A stretch of 64,000 nt of DNA from Gramella sp. MT6 (lineage in GTDB: Bacteria > Bacteroidota > Bacteroidia > Flavobacteriales > Flavobacteriaceae): the NCBI RefSeq assembly GCF_019357415.1, contig NZ_CP048410.1:2203001-2267000 (forward strand), in the 5' to 3' direction. Position 1 is the first letter of the stretch; each line of letters begins with the position of its first letter. The position numbers and the translations under genes were made by a program. Shown piece by piece: positions 46,091 to 56,307 of this stretch. The notes under the pieces were generated by a model. The model was not told where the DNA came from and searched no databases. It saw only the letters and a list, made by a program, of their open reading frames with translations.

Positions 46091-47113
46091 ATGAATTTTA
46101 TTTTAAAAAATGCGAAGTTAAGTATTCTTGCACTTATTATTTGCTTCGGATTCACAGCTTGTGATGAAGACGACGATTTCCAATTTGATGATGACGTGAC
46201 GGTAGATCCGGGACCAGATCCTGCTGATGATACTCCGGTGGAATCTAACACGATCATTGATTATTTGAATGCGAACGACGATTATTCTTCACTAGCTGCG
46301 GCTATCGAAGCAGCAGGTCTTACTGCAACATTAGATGGAGATACTGAATATACCTTATTTGCTCCAGACAACGATGCATTCCAGGCACTGCTTGATTCAA
46401 ATGACGACTGGACAGAATTAGGTGATATACCTACAGACGTATTAACCTTAGTGCTAATGAACCATGTACGAACAGGAAGCGTTATGTCTACAGATCTTTC
46501 AACCGGGTATATTACTAGTTTAGCTGAAGCTGGACCTGATGGTGAGGCCGTTAGCCTTTACGTTAATACAGATGATGGAGTAACGCTTAATGGTATGAGT
46601 ACTGTTACTACTGCAGATACTGAAGTAGATAATGGAGTAATTCATGCTGTAGACGCGGTAATTGGACTTCCAGATGTAACTACGTTTGCAACTGCAGATC
46701 CAACATTCTCGATCCTTGTGGAAGCTTTGACCAGAGAAGATTCTTATACATTTATTGAAACTCTTCAGGGTGAAGGACCATATACAGTATTTGCTCCAAC
46801 CGATGATGCTTTTGCTGCTTTACTTGAAGAATTGGAAGTAGAAGGACTTGGAGATATTGATGCAGATCTGTTAGCAGACGTACTTTCTTACCATGTAGTT
46901 ACCGGAGATAATGTAACTTCAGATGAATTGTCAGATGGAATGGAGGTAACCACTTTCCTTGAAGAAGACTTTACTATTAATGTTGCGGAAGATGAAACTG
47001 TTACCATTACCGATGTTAATGAAAGAGTTTCAACCGTAGTTGCTGCAGATGTTCAGGCTACTAACGGTGTAATTCATGCAATCGATATGGTATTATTGCC
47101 AACATTAGAATAA
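46091..47113 (+). CDS. Fasciclin (FAS1) domain lipoprotein, two tandem domains
   Basis: 340 residues. Signal peptide ending FTAC (lipoprotein), then a highly acidic DEDDDFQFDDD linker and two FAS1 domains (about 60-200 and 205-340). Diagnostic blocks are FAPDNDAFQALL and FAPTDDAFAALLEEL, with the C-terminal NGVIHAVDAV / NGVIHAIDMV in each half. Adhesion-type fold, exposed on the cell surface or periplasm. Terminator downstream. Confidence 0.92.
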   Translation: MNFILKNAKLSILALIICFGFTACDEDDDFQFDDDVTVDPGPDPADDTPVESNTIIDYLNANDDYSSLAAAIEAAGLTATLDGDTEYTLFAPDNDAFQALLDSNDDWTELGDIPTDVLTLVLMNHVRTGSVMSTDLSTGYITSLAEAGPDGEAVSLYVNTDDGVTLNGMSTVTTADTEVDNGVIHAVDAVIGLPDVTTFATADPTFSILVEALTREDSYTFIETLQGEGPYTVFAPTDDAFAALLEELEVEGLGDIDADLLADVLSYHVVTGDNVTSDELSDGMEVTTFLEEDFTINVAEDETVTITDVNERVSTVVAADVQATNGVIHAIDMVLLPTLE

Positions 47114-47152
47114 TATAGCTTATTAATGTTTTGTTTATTTGTTTGAATAGAA

Positions 47153-47184
47153 AGGCCTCTGAATTATCAGAGGCTTTTTCTTTT
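47153..47184 (+). terminator. Terminator of FAS1 gene
   Basis: GCCTCTGA (47155-47162), ATTA loop, TCAGAGGC (47167-47174), T tract. Confidence 0.9.
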
Positions 47185-47306
47185 TAACCATTATTGAAGT
47201 TCCAGATCTATTTCTTAACACAGATCTTTGGTATTATTTGATCAAAACTCTGATATATACATTGAACTAGTTATTCAGTATAATTGAAGGTTTGGATCCT
47301 TGCCAT

Positions 47307-47342
47307 AAAAAAAAGGCCTCTGTAAAACAGGGCCTTTTCTTT
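47307..47342 (-). terminator. Terminator of pyrG-yidC
   Basis: AAAAGGCC...GGCCTTTT stem with a loop of about 12 nt including a CTG/CAG inner pair; on the minus strand it ends in eight Ts (47307-47314). Directly downstream of the yidC stop at 47360. Confidence 0.85.
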
Positions 47343-47359
47343 ATTATTGGAAAACGTAG

Positions 47360-49213
47360 TTAGCGTTTCTGTTTCTTTTGTTGTTCTTCTGCCTGTTCCA
47401 TCATCTCCTGGAACTTTTTAGTGAACCTGTTCTGTTTTTTAGGTTTCTTTTTGTTCTCCTGGATCTTGGCATGGATCTTATCTTCATCGATGATCGCATA
47501 TTTAATTACCAGCATGATACCTATTGTAATAAGGTTGGATGTAAAGTAATAAAGCGATAATCCACTCGCGTAATTATTGAAGAATATCAACATAATAAGT
47601 GGAGAAAGATACATAAGGAACTTCATGTTAGGCATTCCAGGCTGTTGGCTGGCCTGCATATTCTGTCCTGTGGTCATCATCATATAAATGAATATGGCGA
47701 TAGAAGCAAGGATAGGAAATAAACTAACGTGATCACCGTAAAATGGAATAGTGAACGGTAGTTGAGCTATTGTATCATAACTTGAAAGGTCATCTGCCCA
47801 TAGGAAACTTTTCTGTCTTAGCTGAAAAGCACTTGGGAAGAACTGGAATAATGCATAGAATACCGGGATCTGCATCAATGCAGGTAAACATCCACTCATA
47901 GGGCTGGCTCCCGCCTTGCTATAAAGCTTCATAGTTTCCTGTTGCTTCTTCATAGCATTATCCTTATACTTCTCGTTTAGCTCATTGATCTCAGGTCTAA
48001 GGATTTTCATCTTAGCTTGAGATAGATAGGATTTGTATGTTACCGGGGATAAAACGATTCTTACCACGATAGTCATAGCGATGATCGCCAGGCCGTAACT
48101 TGGAAGTACTCCGGCTAAAAACGCAAAGAATGGTATGAAAAGATATTTATTGATCCAACCAAAGATTCCCCATCCAAGAGGAATGATTTCGTCAAGGTTA
48201 CGATCATAATCGTTCAGAATCTTATAGTCTGAAGGACCGTAGTACCAGTTCATACTATAATTAAGTTCTCCCGCTTTCAACTCCAATGGAATAGTAGAAG
48301 CAAAAGTTTTGGTAAAAACAGTATCTACCTCTTCATCCTCAACCAGATTTTCTACTTCAAAAGTACTTGTCTTAAATGGATTGTCTGTTAATAGAATAGA
48401 AGAAAAGAAATGCTGCCTGTAAGCGATATAAGAAATATTCTCCTCTTCTTCATCTCCACTGCTCACACTACCATCATCATCTCCATCATATTCATAGATA
48501 AGGTCTGTATACCTATTTTCATAAGAAATACTTTTTGCATGGCGATAACCTTTAAGTTTCCAATCCAGAACCGGAGTTTCAGCCGAGTTAAGAACACTAG
48601 TTAAACCTTGTGATCGAATGCTGAAATCCAACATATATTCGCCCGGGCGCATCGCATAGCGGTATTCCAGGTATTCATCTTCAGAAACCTTAAGTTTCAT
48701 AGATAAGATTTGATTGCCGTTGCTTTCTGTAAGGGAAGGTTCAAAATAGAGATTTTCAGTATTCAGGGTTCTACCGTCTGTAGTACTGAAGGTCATATTC
48801 AAAGAAGCATTCCCGTCTTTAATAAGATGTACCGGGAGTGAGTCGTAGGTCTTGAAATTTTTAAGCCTGGCTTCCTCAATATAACCACCCTTATTGGAAA
48901 TCTTTAGTTCTAGAACGTCGTTAGAAATAGTTGTGGTACCACCCTGTGCTGAAGTAAGAGTTTCAGAATAACCAAATGCTCCTAATCTACGCTGAGCGTC
49001 TGCTAATGAAGTAGAATCATTCTGTGCCGTTTTAGATTCCGGTTGATTATCTGGGGTTTGAGATTCCTGTGTGTTTTGTTGAACCTGTTCTGTTGTTGTT
49101 TCGTCTACAGCTTCAGTTTCATCAGGAGTGTTATTATAAAGCATCCATAAAAGGATACCTCCAATTAGAATAAATCCAATTATAGATTGAATATCTATTT
49201 TCTTTTCTTCCAT
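47360..49213 (-). CDS. yidC: Membrane protein insertase YidC
   Basis: 617 residues. N-terminal TM helix (IIGFILIGGILLWMLY), large periplasmic P1 domain (about 60-350), then the insertase core with the conserved GWGIFGWINKYLFIPFFAF, KMKILRPEINELNEKYKDN coiled hairpin, SPMSGCLPALMQIPVFYALFQFF, and SLYYFTSNLITIG. Very Lys/Gln-rich C-terminal tail (cytoplasmic, KKPKKQNRFTKKF). Inserts proteins into the inner membrane; also a terminal partner of SRP/FtsY. 46 bp after pyrG; same operon. Confidence 0.96.
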   Translation of the reverse strand: MEEKKIDIQSIIGFILIGGILLWMLYNNTPDETEAVDETTTEQVQQNTQESQTPDNQPESKTAQNDSTSLADAQRRLGAFGYSETLTSAQGGTTTISNDVLELKISNKGGYIEEARLKNFKTYDSLPVHLIKDGNASLNMTFSTTDGRTLNTENLYFEPSLTESNGNQILSMKLKVSEDEYLEYRYAMRPGEYMLDFSIRSQGLTSVLNSAETPVLDWKLKGYRHAKSISYENRYTDLIYEYDGDDDGSVSSGDEEEENISYIAYRQHFFSSILLTDNPFKTSTFEVENLVEDEEVDTVFTKTFASTIPLELKAGELNYSMNWYYGPSDYKILNDYDRNLDEIIPLGWGIFGWINKYLFIPFFAFLAGVLPSYGLAIIAMTIVVRIVLSPVTYKSYLSQAKMKILRPEINELNEKYKDNAMKKQQETMKLYSKAGASPMSGCLPALMQIPVFYALFQFFPSAFQLRQKSFLWADDLSSYDTIAQLPFTIPFYGDHVSLFPILASIAIFIYMMMTTGQNMQASQQPGMPNMKFLMYLSPLIMLIFFNNYASGLSLYYFTSNLITIGIMLVIKYAIIDEDKIHAKIQENKKKPKKQNRFTKKFQEMMEQAEEQQKKQKR

Positions 49214-49259
49214 TATTTAATTTTACTTAATCTTCCTTTGTCAAAAAAACGACCAATTG

Positions 49260-50924
<1,665 letters not shown>

Positions 50925-51012
50925 TTATTCAGGGCGCTAAATTACAAAGAAGAATAGAAAAAGCAGACAATTTAGAAAGCTAATATTAAGAGCTTTTTAA
51001 CGATAGTAGAAG

Positions 51013-51249
51013 CTAGGATCTTGGGCGTGGATACCTTTTCCTGATCTGTCTCAGCAGGCCTTCCAGGCTGTTTATTTTCAATTCGAAAACCTGCTGCATC
51101 TGGTCGCCCAGTTTCCCGGGCGGGAAACCTTTTTGCCTGAACCATACATAATATGGCTCTGGTATATCTGAAAGATAATAGTCTTTATACTTACCAAAAT
51201 GCATTTTAGCATAGGCAAGTTCAAGTAGTTTATTTGGATCTGGCTGCAC
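51013..51249 (-). CDS. DUF3820 family small protein
   Basis: 78 residues. MHFGKYKDYYLSDIPEPYYVWFRQKGFP near residues 16-43 is the DUF3820 core (G-K-Y-K...L-x-x-x-P-x-Y-x-x-W). Close in pattern to the C-terminal domain of the DnaQ-like exonuclease at 15015 (FGKYK...GYFGWI). Its ATG lies 20 nt inside the response-regulator gene, so it is translationally coupled. Nucleic-acid contact is only an inference from that similarity. Confidence 0.82.
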   Translation of the reverse strand: MQPDPNKLLELAYAKMHFGKYKDYYLSDIPEPYYVWFRQKGFPPGKLGDQMQQVFELKINSLEGLLRQIRKRYPRPRS

Positions 51250-51622
51250 TGATCTCAGGTAAGTTTATTAGTTCTGAAAGTTCGAGAAATTTCTTTTTAT
51301 TCATGGGTTTTACCATGTATTTAATGACAGCTGGAAATTCCTGTGCTTTATCTATATCTATTTTGCTGGTGCTGGAAGTTAAAAGGATAACCTCATGCCT
51401 CATATTATTGGCTTGCATGGCATTCAAGAAATCCCAGCCGTTCATTAATGGCATGTTAAGATCCAAAAATATAAGGGCACCTTCATCATTTTTAAGTATG
51501 CGAAAAGCTTCTTCGGGATCTGTAAAATCAATAATTTCCCCGGTATAACCTTCCAGTTCAAGTAATTTTTTGGTGATAAAATTCGAGATAGGCTGGTCGT
51601 CTATCAAATAGATCTTCTTCAT
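51230..51622 (-). CDS. Single-domain response regulator (receiver only)
   Basis: 130 residues, a CheY-like receiver with no output domain. Acidic pair IDD at 7-9, phosphoacceptor D54 in IFLDLNMP, T82 in LLTSS, K105 in MVKPM. Passes or stores phosphate for the upstream GAF sensor protein, whose reading frame it overlaps by 4 bp (ATGA). Downstream DUF3820 overlaps by 20 bp. Confidence 0.9.
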   Translation of the reverse strand: MKKIYLIDDQPISNFITKKLLELEGYTGEIIDFTDPEEAFRILKNDEGALIFLDLNMPLMNGWDFLNAMQANNMRHEVILLTSSTSKIDIDKAQEFPAVIKYMVKPMNKKKFLELSELINLPEISAARSK

Positions 51623-52488
51623 AGTTCAGCGGCCTTTAGTTCAATTAGCTCCCTGGATGCCATTTCTACAACTTCTTTTAATACCACATCCATTTCCCTG
51701 GCACTGGAAATGAGTTTCGGTACCAGCTCTGTCCGGCAGGTTTCATCGTCCATAAATTCGAAAAGTTCAATGATACCTTGTATCCTGGAAAGCGGTTCTC
51801 GCACATTGTGAGCATTTAATACCGAAATATGCAGGAGTTTTTCATTTTTCAACGCGATCTCGCTCGTTCTGGCTTTGATCGTTTCCTTTTGATTTAAAAC
51901 GATCCTCTGGATCTCCTCATTTTTCTCCTTAATAGTATCATAGGCTTCAGAAAGGTTCTGGTTCTGGATGGCAAGTTGCCTTTTCAGATAGATCTCGCTG
52001 AATTTTGCCTGGATACAGTCTACCATTAATTTAAGTATATCCACATCACCTACAGAAAATGCTTTGTTTTGATCGGCGAGCAAAGATACTAATACTTTCC
52101 GTTCACTCTTATCAAAACACCAACCCCAAAGTACCGGGTCGTAAAGATCATTGAGGTCTACTTTATCTTTTACCAGTTTGTCTGGGATCTCATTGGTAAT
52201 TAAAGGAATACCTTTTTTAAAAAGTTCATCTTCATAAGGAAAAAGCCTGGATTCACCTTTCAGGTCGAACCAGATCTTGTTCCCATATAATTCAAAAGTG
52301 AATAATTTACCACTCTGGAATATGGTCATCCTGATAATATGAAAATTAAGCAGATACTTTAAATGGGTCTTACAGACCTCTGCTACCTCTTCAAGGTTTG
52401 AACACCGGTTTACCTCATTGGCAAATTTTGAATATGCCTCATAAGTGATTCGGTATAGCTGAGGGCTATTTTGAGAAAGATTATGCAT
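51619..52488 (-). CDS. GAF sensor with histidine phosphotransfer (DHp-like) domain, no ATPase domain
   Basis: 289 residues. GAF-like sensory domain about 10-165 (C-rich: NRCSNLEEVAEVCK, WGWCFDKSE), coiled coil 165-220, then an H-box LNAHNVREPLSRIQG with H227, typical of histidine kinase dimerisation domains, and a second helix (ETCRTELVPKLISSAREMDVVL). The protein stops at ELKAAEL; no HATPase_c (no N, G1, G2 boxes) is present in the gene or downstream. So it likely accepts phosphate from another kinase or from the receiver, like ChpT-type proteins. No signal peptide; cytoplasmic. Confidence 0.8.
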   Translation of the reverse strand: MHNLSQNSPQLYRITYEAYSKFANEVNRCSNLEEVAEVCKTHLKYLLNFHIIRMTIFQSGKLFTFELYGNKIWFDLKGESRLFPYEDELFKKGIPLITNEIPDKLVKDKVDLNDLYDPVLWGWCFDKSERKVLVSLLADQNKAFSVGDVDILKLMVDCIQAKFSEIYLKRQLAIQNQNLSEAYDTIKEKNEEIQRIVLNQKETIKARTSEIALKNEKLLHISVLNAHNVREPLSRIQGIIELFEFMDDETCRTELVPKLISSAREMDVVLKEVVEMASRELIELKAAEL

Positions 52489-52506
52489 CTTAAATTAAGA
52501 TCGGTC

Positions 52507-53094
52507 CTATTCAGGAGTTTCCAGTAGTTCGTTGTCGATCTTAATTCCAGAGACATCAGCAATGGTATTCAGCATATTTACCAGGTCTGCCTGGGCCATA
52601 AGTTCTTGAATCTCTCTTGCTGTAAATCCGGCCTTTTCGAGTTCAGAAAAATCTTCATCGGTTATTTCGGAATGTTCCAGGGCAGCCTTGGTCACAATTT
52701 GCACGGCGATCCTGTAACTAACAGGCATTGAAGGCGAGTTTAGACTTTGGGTAGCTCGAAAACCTTTTTCTTCAGAGATCATTGAACTCATACTGTCTGC
52801 AAAGATACCGTGGGCATGAGAACAGTAATTACAACCACGTTGCTTGGAAACATTATAAATGATCAATTGTTTCAGCACATTAGGTACCTGACCTTCCATC
52901 AGGGTATTTTTTAATTTGCTCCAGTTGCCTTTGAGCAAAATTGCATTATCTCCCTGGCATTTAAACCAATTGAGAACAAATGGTAACTGTAGAGTTTTTT
53001 TTGTGTCGTCATATATGGCCTTAACTTCTTCAGTAGCATCGTCGTAAGACACCATTTTATACCTTGACTGGGTTTGGGGTAAAGATTGATTCAT
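52507..53094 (-). CDS. AhpD-like/carboxymuconolactone decarboxylase family protein
   Basis: 195 residues. The CxxC active site GCNYCSHAHGIF (C88, C91, H95) with the preceding basic turn fits alkylhydroperoxidase D-type peroxidases rather than decarboxylases. Reduces a peroxide via the CxxC pair; the electron donor is unknown. Cytoplasmic. First gene of a compact unit running to DUF3820 (18-nt gap to the GAF protein), suggesting redox input to the phosphorelay, an inference. Confidence 0.85.
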   Translation of the reverse strand: MNQSLPQTQSRYKMVSYDDATEEVKAIYDDTKKTLQLPFVLNWFKCQGDNAILLKGNWSKLKNTLMEGQVPNVLKQLIIYNVSKQRGCNYCSHAHGIFADSMSSMISEEKGFRATQSLNSPSMPVSYRIAVQIVTKAALEHSEITDEDFSELEKAGFTAREIQELMAQADLVNMLNTIADVSGIKIDNELLETPE

Positions 53095-53219
53095 ATTAAT
53101 ATGTAGGATTCAGGTTAGATTTAGGTTTTTTCAGGGTGTAAATATTACAGTTATTATTCAGTTTTTAATATGAATAATTAGACTTTAACGAATAATATAG
53201 TAATTCTTACGAAGAAAAG

Positions 53220-53227
53220 TAATTTTG
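53220..53227 (+). promoter_or_regulatory. Candidate -7 box upstream of GH3 gene
   Basis: TAATTTTG, a match to TAnnTTTG, 103 nt before the ATG at 53330. No -33 TTG; other AT-rich candidates exist in 53095-53329. Confidence 0.35.
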
Positions 53228-53329
53228 TAGGCTTTTTATTACAATTTATCGGAGTTAAATATTTGATAATCCCCACTGTTGCTCTAAAAGGTATTTCTAG
53301 ATTTATCCTTTCAAATTCACTTACGCATT

Positions 53330-54865
53330 ATGGCAATTTTCGGATCTATTATAAAAAGTATTATCGACCTAAAGGAAACGCTTACCCCGGAAGGAGAAGC
53401 TGTAAAAGACCAGGAAGAAGTGCTTATTGGCCTATTAAAAAAAGCAAAAGACACCGCTTTTGGGAAGCATTATAAGTTCGAAGAGATTTTGGAGTCTGAT
53501 GATGTGCGAAAAACTTTTGCGGAAAGAGTGCCTTATTTCGATTATAATAAGATAGATAAGGAATGGTGGCACAAATACCACGATGGCGAAGAAAACGTGA
53601 CCTGGCCAGGAAAACCACCTTATTTTGCACTTAGTTCCGGGACTACAGGCACAAGCAGTAAGAGAATTCCCGTAACCGAAGAAATGGTTGAGGCCATTAG
53701 AAAGGCAGGGATAAAACAGGTTAGTGCTTTGAGCAATTTTGACCTGCCGCCAGATTTCTTTGAAAAAGAGATCATGATGCTGGGAAGCTCAACAGACTTG
53801 CAAAAGGAAGGTGATCACCAGGAAGGTGAAATTAGCGGAATAAGCGCTAGCAGAATTCCGTTTTGGTTCCGTGGGTATTATAAGCCGGGGGAAGAAATTT
53901 CAAAAATAGATGAATGGGATGACCGTGTTCAGAAAATAGCTGAAAATGCTGAGAAATGGGATATTGGAGCACTTAGCGGGATTCCATCCTGGATGGAGCT
54001 TATGCTAAAAAAGGTCATTGAACATCACAACCTTAACCATATTCATGAAATATGGCCAAATCTACAGGTATATACCTCAGGAGGTGTCGCTTTTGAACCT
54101 TATGAGAAAAGTTTCAATGCATTATTGGGTAAACCGGTACAGGTTATCGATACTTACCTGGCTTCAGAAGGTTTTCTTGCCTTACAGGACAGGCCCGACA
54201 CCCATTCCATGAAACTGATCACAGATAATGGAATTTATTTTGAGTTCGTACCGTTCAAACCAGATTATATTAATCAGGATGGCTCACTTACTGAAGATGC
54301 TCCTGTTATTCCACTGGATGAAGTTGAAGAAGAAAAAGATTATGTTCTTTTAATTTCAACGGTTAGCGGGGCATGGAGGTATTTGATCGGGGATACGATC
54401 AAGTTTACAGATAAATCGAAGTACGAGATCAGGATCACCGGAAGAACTAAATTTTTCCTGAACGTAGTGGGGTCTCAACTTTCTGTGAACAAAATGAATG
54501 ATGCCGTACAGGAACTTGAGAATAAATTTGAGATCAGGATACCGGAATTTGTGGTGGCAGCGAAAAGGGGAGAAGATGGTGAATATTATCACTTCTGGTA
54601 TTTGGGAACTGAAGACAAGGCAGAAGATGAAAAATTAGCCGAAGCCTTGGATGAAGCTTTGAAAAATGCTAATAAGAATTATAAGGTCGCGAGATCGAAA
54701 GCTCTAAAAGGCGTAAATGTTACGACCATCGATCCAAATATGTTCCACGAATGGAACGCGAAGAACAAGAAAAAAGGTGGTCAGGTTAAAATGGAAAAAG
54801 TGATGAACGAAGAAAAATTCGCTGAATGGGAAAAATTTATCAGCGAACAGAAGCCTGCTAATTAA
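53330..54865 (+). CDS. GH3 family acyl-adenylate ligase
   Basis: 511 residues. GH3/JAR1-type acyl-acid amido synthetase, adenylating superfamily. Motifs: YFALSSGTTGTSSKRIPVT near residues 98-116 (ATP loop), SGIPSWMELML, YTSGGVAFEPYEKSF, DTYLASEGFLALQ, and YLIGDTIKFTDKSKYEIRITGRTKFFLNVVGSQL near 345-380. Plant members conjugate hormones to amino acids; bacterial members have no proven substrate. Cytoplasmic. ATG 53330 chosen over a 53263 frame that lacks family motifs. Convergent with the next gene, sharing TTAA. Confidence 0.9.
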   Translation: MAIFGSIIKSIIDLKETLTPEGEAVKDQEEVLIGLLKKAKDTAFGKHYKFEEILESDDVRKTFAERVPYFDYNKIDKEWWHKYHDGEENVTWPGKPPYFALSSGTTGTSSKRIPVTEEMVEAIRKAGIKQVSALSNFDLPPDFFEKEIMMLGSSTDLQKEGDHQEGEISGISASRIPFWFRGYYKPGEEISKIDEWDDRVQKIAENAEKWDIGALSGIPSWMELMLKKVIEHHNLNHIHEIWPNLQVYTSGGVAFEPYEKSFNALLGKPVQVIDTYLASEGFLALQDRPDTHSMKLITDNGIYFEFVPFKPDYINQDGSLTEDAPVIPLDEVEEEKDYVLLISTVSGAWRYLIGDTIKFTDKSKYEIRITGRTKFFLNVVGSQLSVNKMNDAVQELENKFEIRIPEFVVAAKRGEDGEYYHFWYLGTEDKAEDEKLAEALDEALKNANKNYKVARSKALKGVNVTTIDPNMFHEWNAKNKKKGGQVKMEKVMNEEKFAEWEKFISEQKPAN

Positions 54866-55536
54866 TCTTCATGACCGCTATCTATCAAGACCATGATCTC
54901 TTCAGGAGATAAATAAAGCTCCTGTATTCGATCTTTGTAACTGTCAGAAAGTTTTGAGTGATTAATGATAAAGTTCTTGGTGGCAATTATTTCTTCACCT
55001 AATCCGTGGTTTACCGCATAGGTGTCTGCTGCCTTTTCAGCCTCTCTTATATAATTCTTTGAAGTAAGATATTTCACGCCAAACCATATTAGATCTGCTG
55101 AAGATCTATCCCTGTAATCCATAATATGGCCCAGTTCGTGGCCAATCCATCCAATAAGCACTTCAGAAGGAACCGTGGTAATATCAAAAACTTCATCTTC
55201 TATGGTAAACTTCTGGTTGATGAAAACAATGTAACTCCTGTTTTTCCTGTTCTTAAACAGACTATTCACTTTAGGCTGAGCTTGCATAAAAGATTTTTTT
55301 ATGTTCTTTTTGAACCTGAAATCGATAGGAGTATCCTTGAGTTCCGGGTAATGCGACAGTGCAATATAGACTTCTCTCCAAATAGTATCGGGTACAATCT
55401 TATTGCTAAATTCTAAACTATCTTTTTGTTGCATGGTTGATTGCTGGGCATAACAAGCAGGTAATGATATGAAAAAAAATATTAGGATAAAGTTTCTTTT
55501 TAATGTGCTTGTCATGTAATTCATATTATTTTCCAA
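54862..55536 (-). CDS. Secreted HExxH metallopeptidase-like protein
   Basis: 224 residues with a signal peptide (RNFILIFFFISLPACYAQQ). Zinc-binding motif HELGH at 133-137 in WIGHELGHIMDYRD, and a downstream EAEKAADTYAV (E165/E168) as third ligand, as in gluzincins of the M48/M78-like type. The sequence around Cys28 (PACYAQ) is compatible with either lipoprotein or ordinary cleavage. Substrate unknown. Tail-to-tail 4-bp overlap with the GH3 gene. Confidence 0.7.
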   Translation of the reverse strand: MENNMNYMTSTLKRNFILIFFFISLPACYAQQSTMQQKDSLEFSNKIVPDTIWREVYIALSHYPELKDTPIDFRFKKNIKKSFMQAQPKVNSLFKNRKNRSYIVFINQKFTIEDEVFDITTVPSEVLIGWIGHELGHIMDYRDRSSADLIWFGVKYLTSKNYIREAEKAADTYAVNHGLGEEIIATKNFIINHSKLSDSYKDRIQELYLSPEEIMVLIDSGHED

Positions 55537-55620
55537 ATTACAACAAAATTGATGCCTTGGATATTTTCAAGTTTTAAAATAGACTTAAATTATGATGTTT
55601 AACTTTTAAATGAGAGGTAT

Positions 55621-55650
55621 AAAAAAAGCAGGCAATTTGCCTGCTTTTTT
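55621..55650 (-). terminator. Terminator of DUF4168 gene
   Basis: AAGCAGGCAA / TTTGCCTGCTT palindromic stem flanked by A and T runs of six or more on both sides; works for the minus-strand DUF4168 gene. Confidence 0.9.
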
Positions 55651-55667
55651 CTGATATTAAATATATT

Positions 55668-56135
55668 CTAGCCTTTCAAAATCTCCTGTAGTCTCTGTTG
55701 CAATTCAACATCAGACCTTAGGGCCATTGCAAGTTGCTGATATCTTTCCATACTTAGATCACTTTCGGTGATCACTTCTTCCATTTTTTTCTGAAATTTT
55801 GGCTGAATCACTTCAATTTCAGCTACAACTGCATTATATTTTTCATCTTCTTCGCTAGTAGTTTCGATCTCTTTATTTGGATCCATTTTCGCCTGGTGAA
55901 TTTCATTGAACCTCTGTAGTTCAAAATCTTCACTGGTCACTACCGCCATCATTTCTTTTTGAACCTGCTGGTTCATCATTCTCATTTCCTGAAAAACTTC
56001 TGCGAATTGAGCTAATTCAGCATCACTCACTTCTATTTTTTCCTGCTGTTGTTGTGGAATTGTTGTAGATTGAGCCGTAACAGAGGCCGTTCCTACTGCA
56101 AATACAAATAACAGACTACTAAAAAACTTCTTCAT
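55668..56135 (-). CDS. DUF4168 family secreted protein
   Basis: 155 residues with a signal peptide ending VTAQ. Predominantly helical, Gln/Glu-rich mature protein: KIEVSDAELAQFAEVFQEMRMMNQQVQKEM ... ending SMERYQQLAMALRSDVELQQRLQEIL, the DUF4168 pattern. Function unknown; probably periplasmic. Confidence 0.8.
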   Translation of the reverse strand: MKKFFSSLLFVFAVGTASVTAQSTTIPQQQQEKIEVSDAELAQFAEVFQEMRMMNQQVQKEMMAVVTSEDFELQRFNEIHQAKMDPNKEIETTSEEDEKYNAVVAEIEVIQPKFQKKMEEVITESDLSMERYQQLAMALRSDVELQQRLQEILKG

Positions 56136-56307
56136 TCTTACTTCTTATTTTATGATTACAACCTTAAAGTGCGAAAACTATGCCTTAGACTTGAAATTCT
56201 TCTCCCTTTAAGAATCTAATCCCGATTCTTAATAAAGTTTTAACATGATAAGCCTTAAGGTTTAAGAATTCACAGGAATAATAAGACCAGAATCAATATT
56301 ATCTTCC

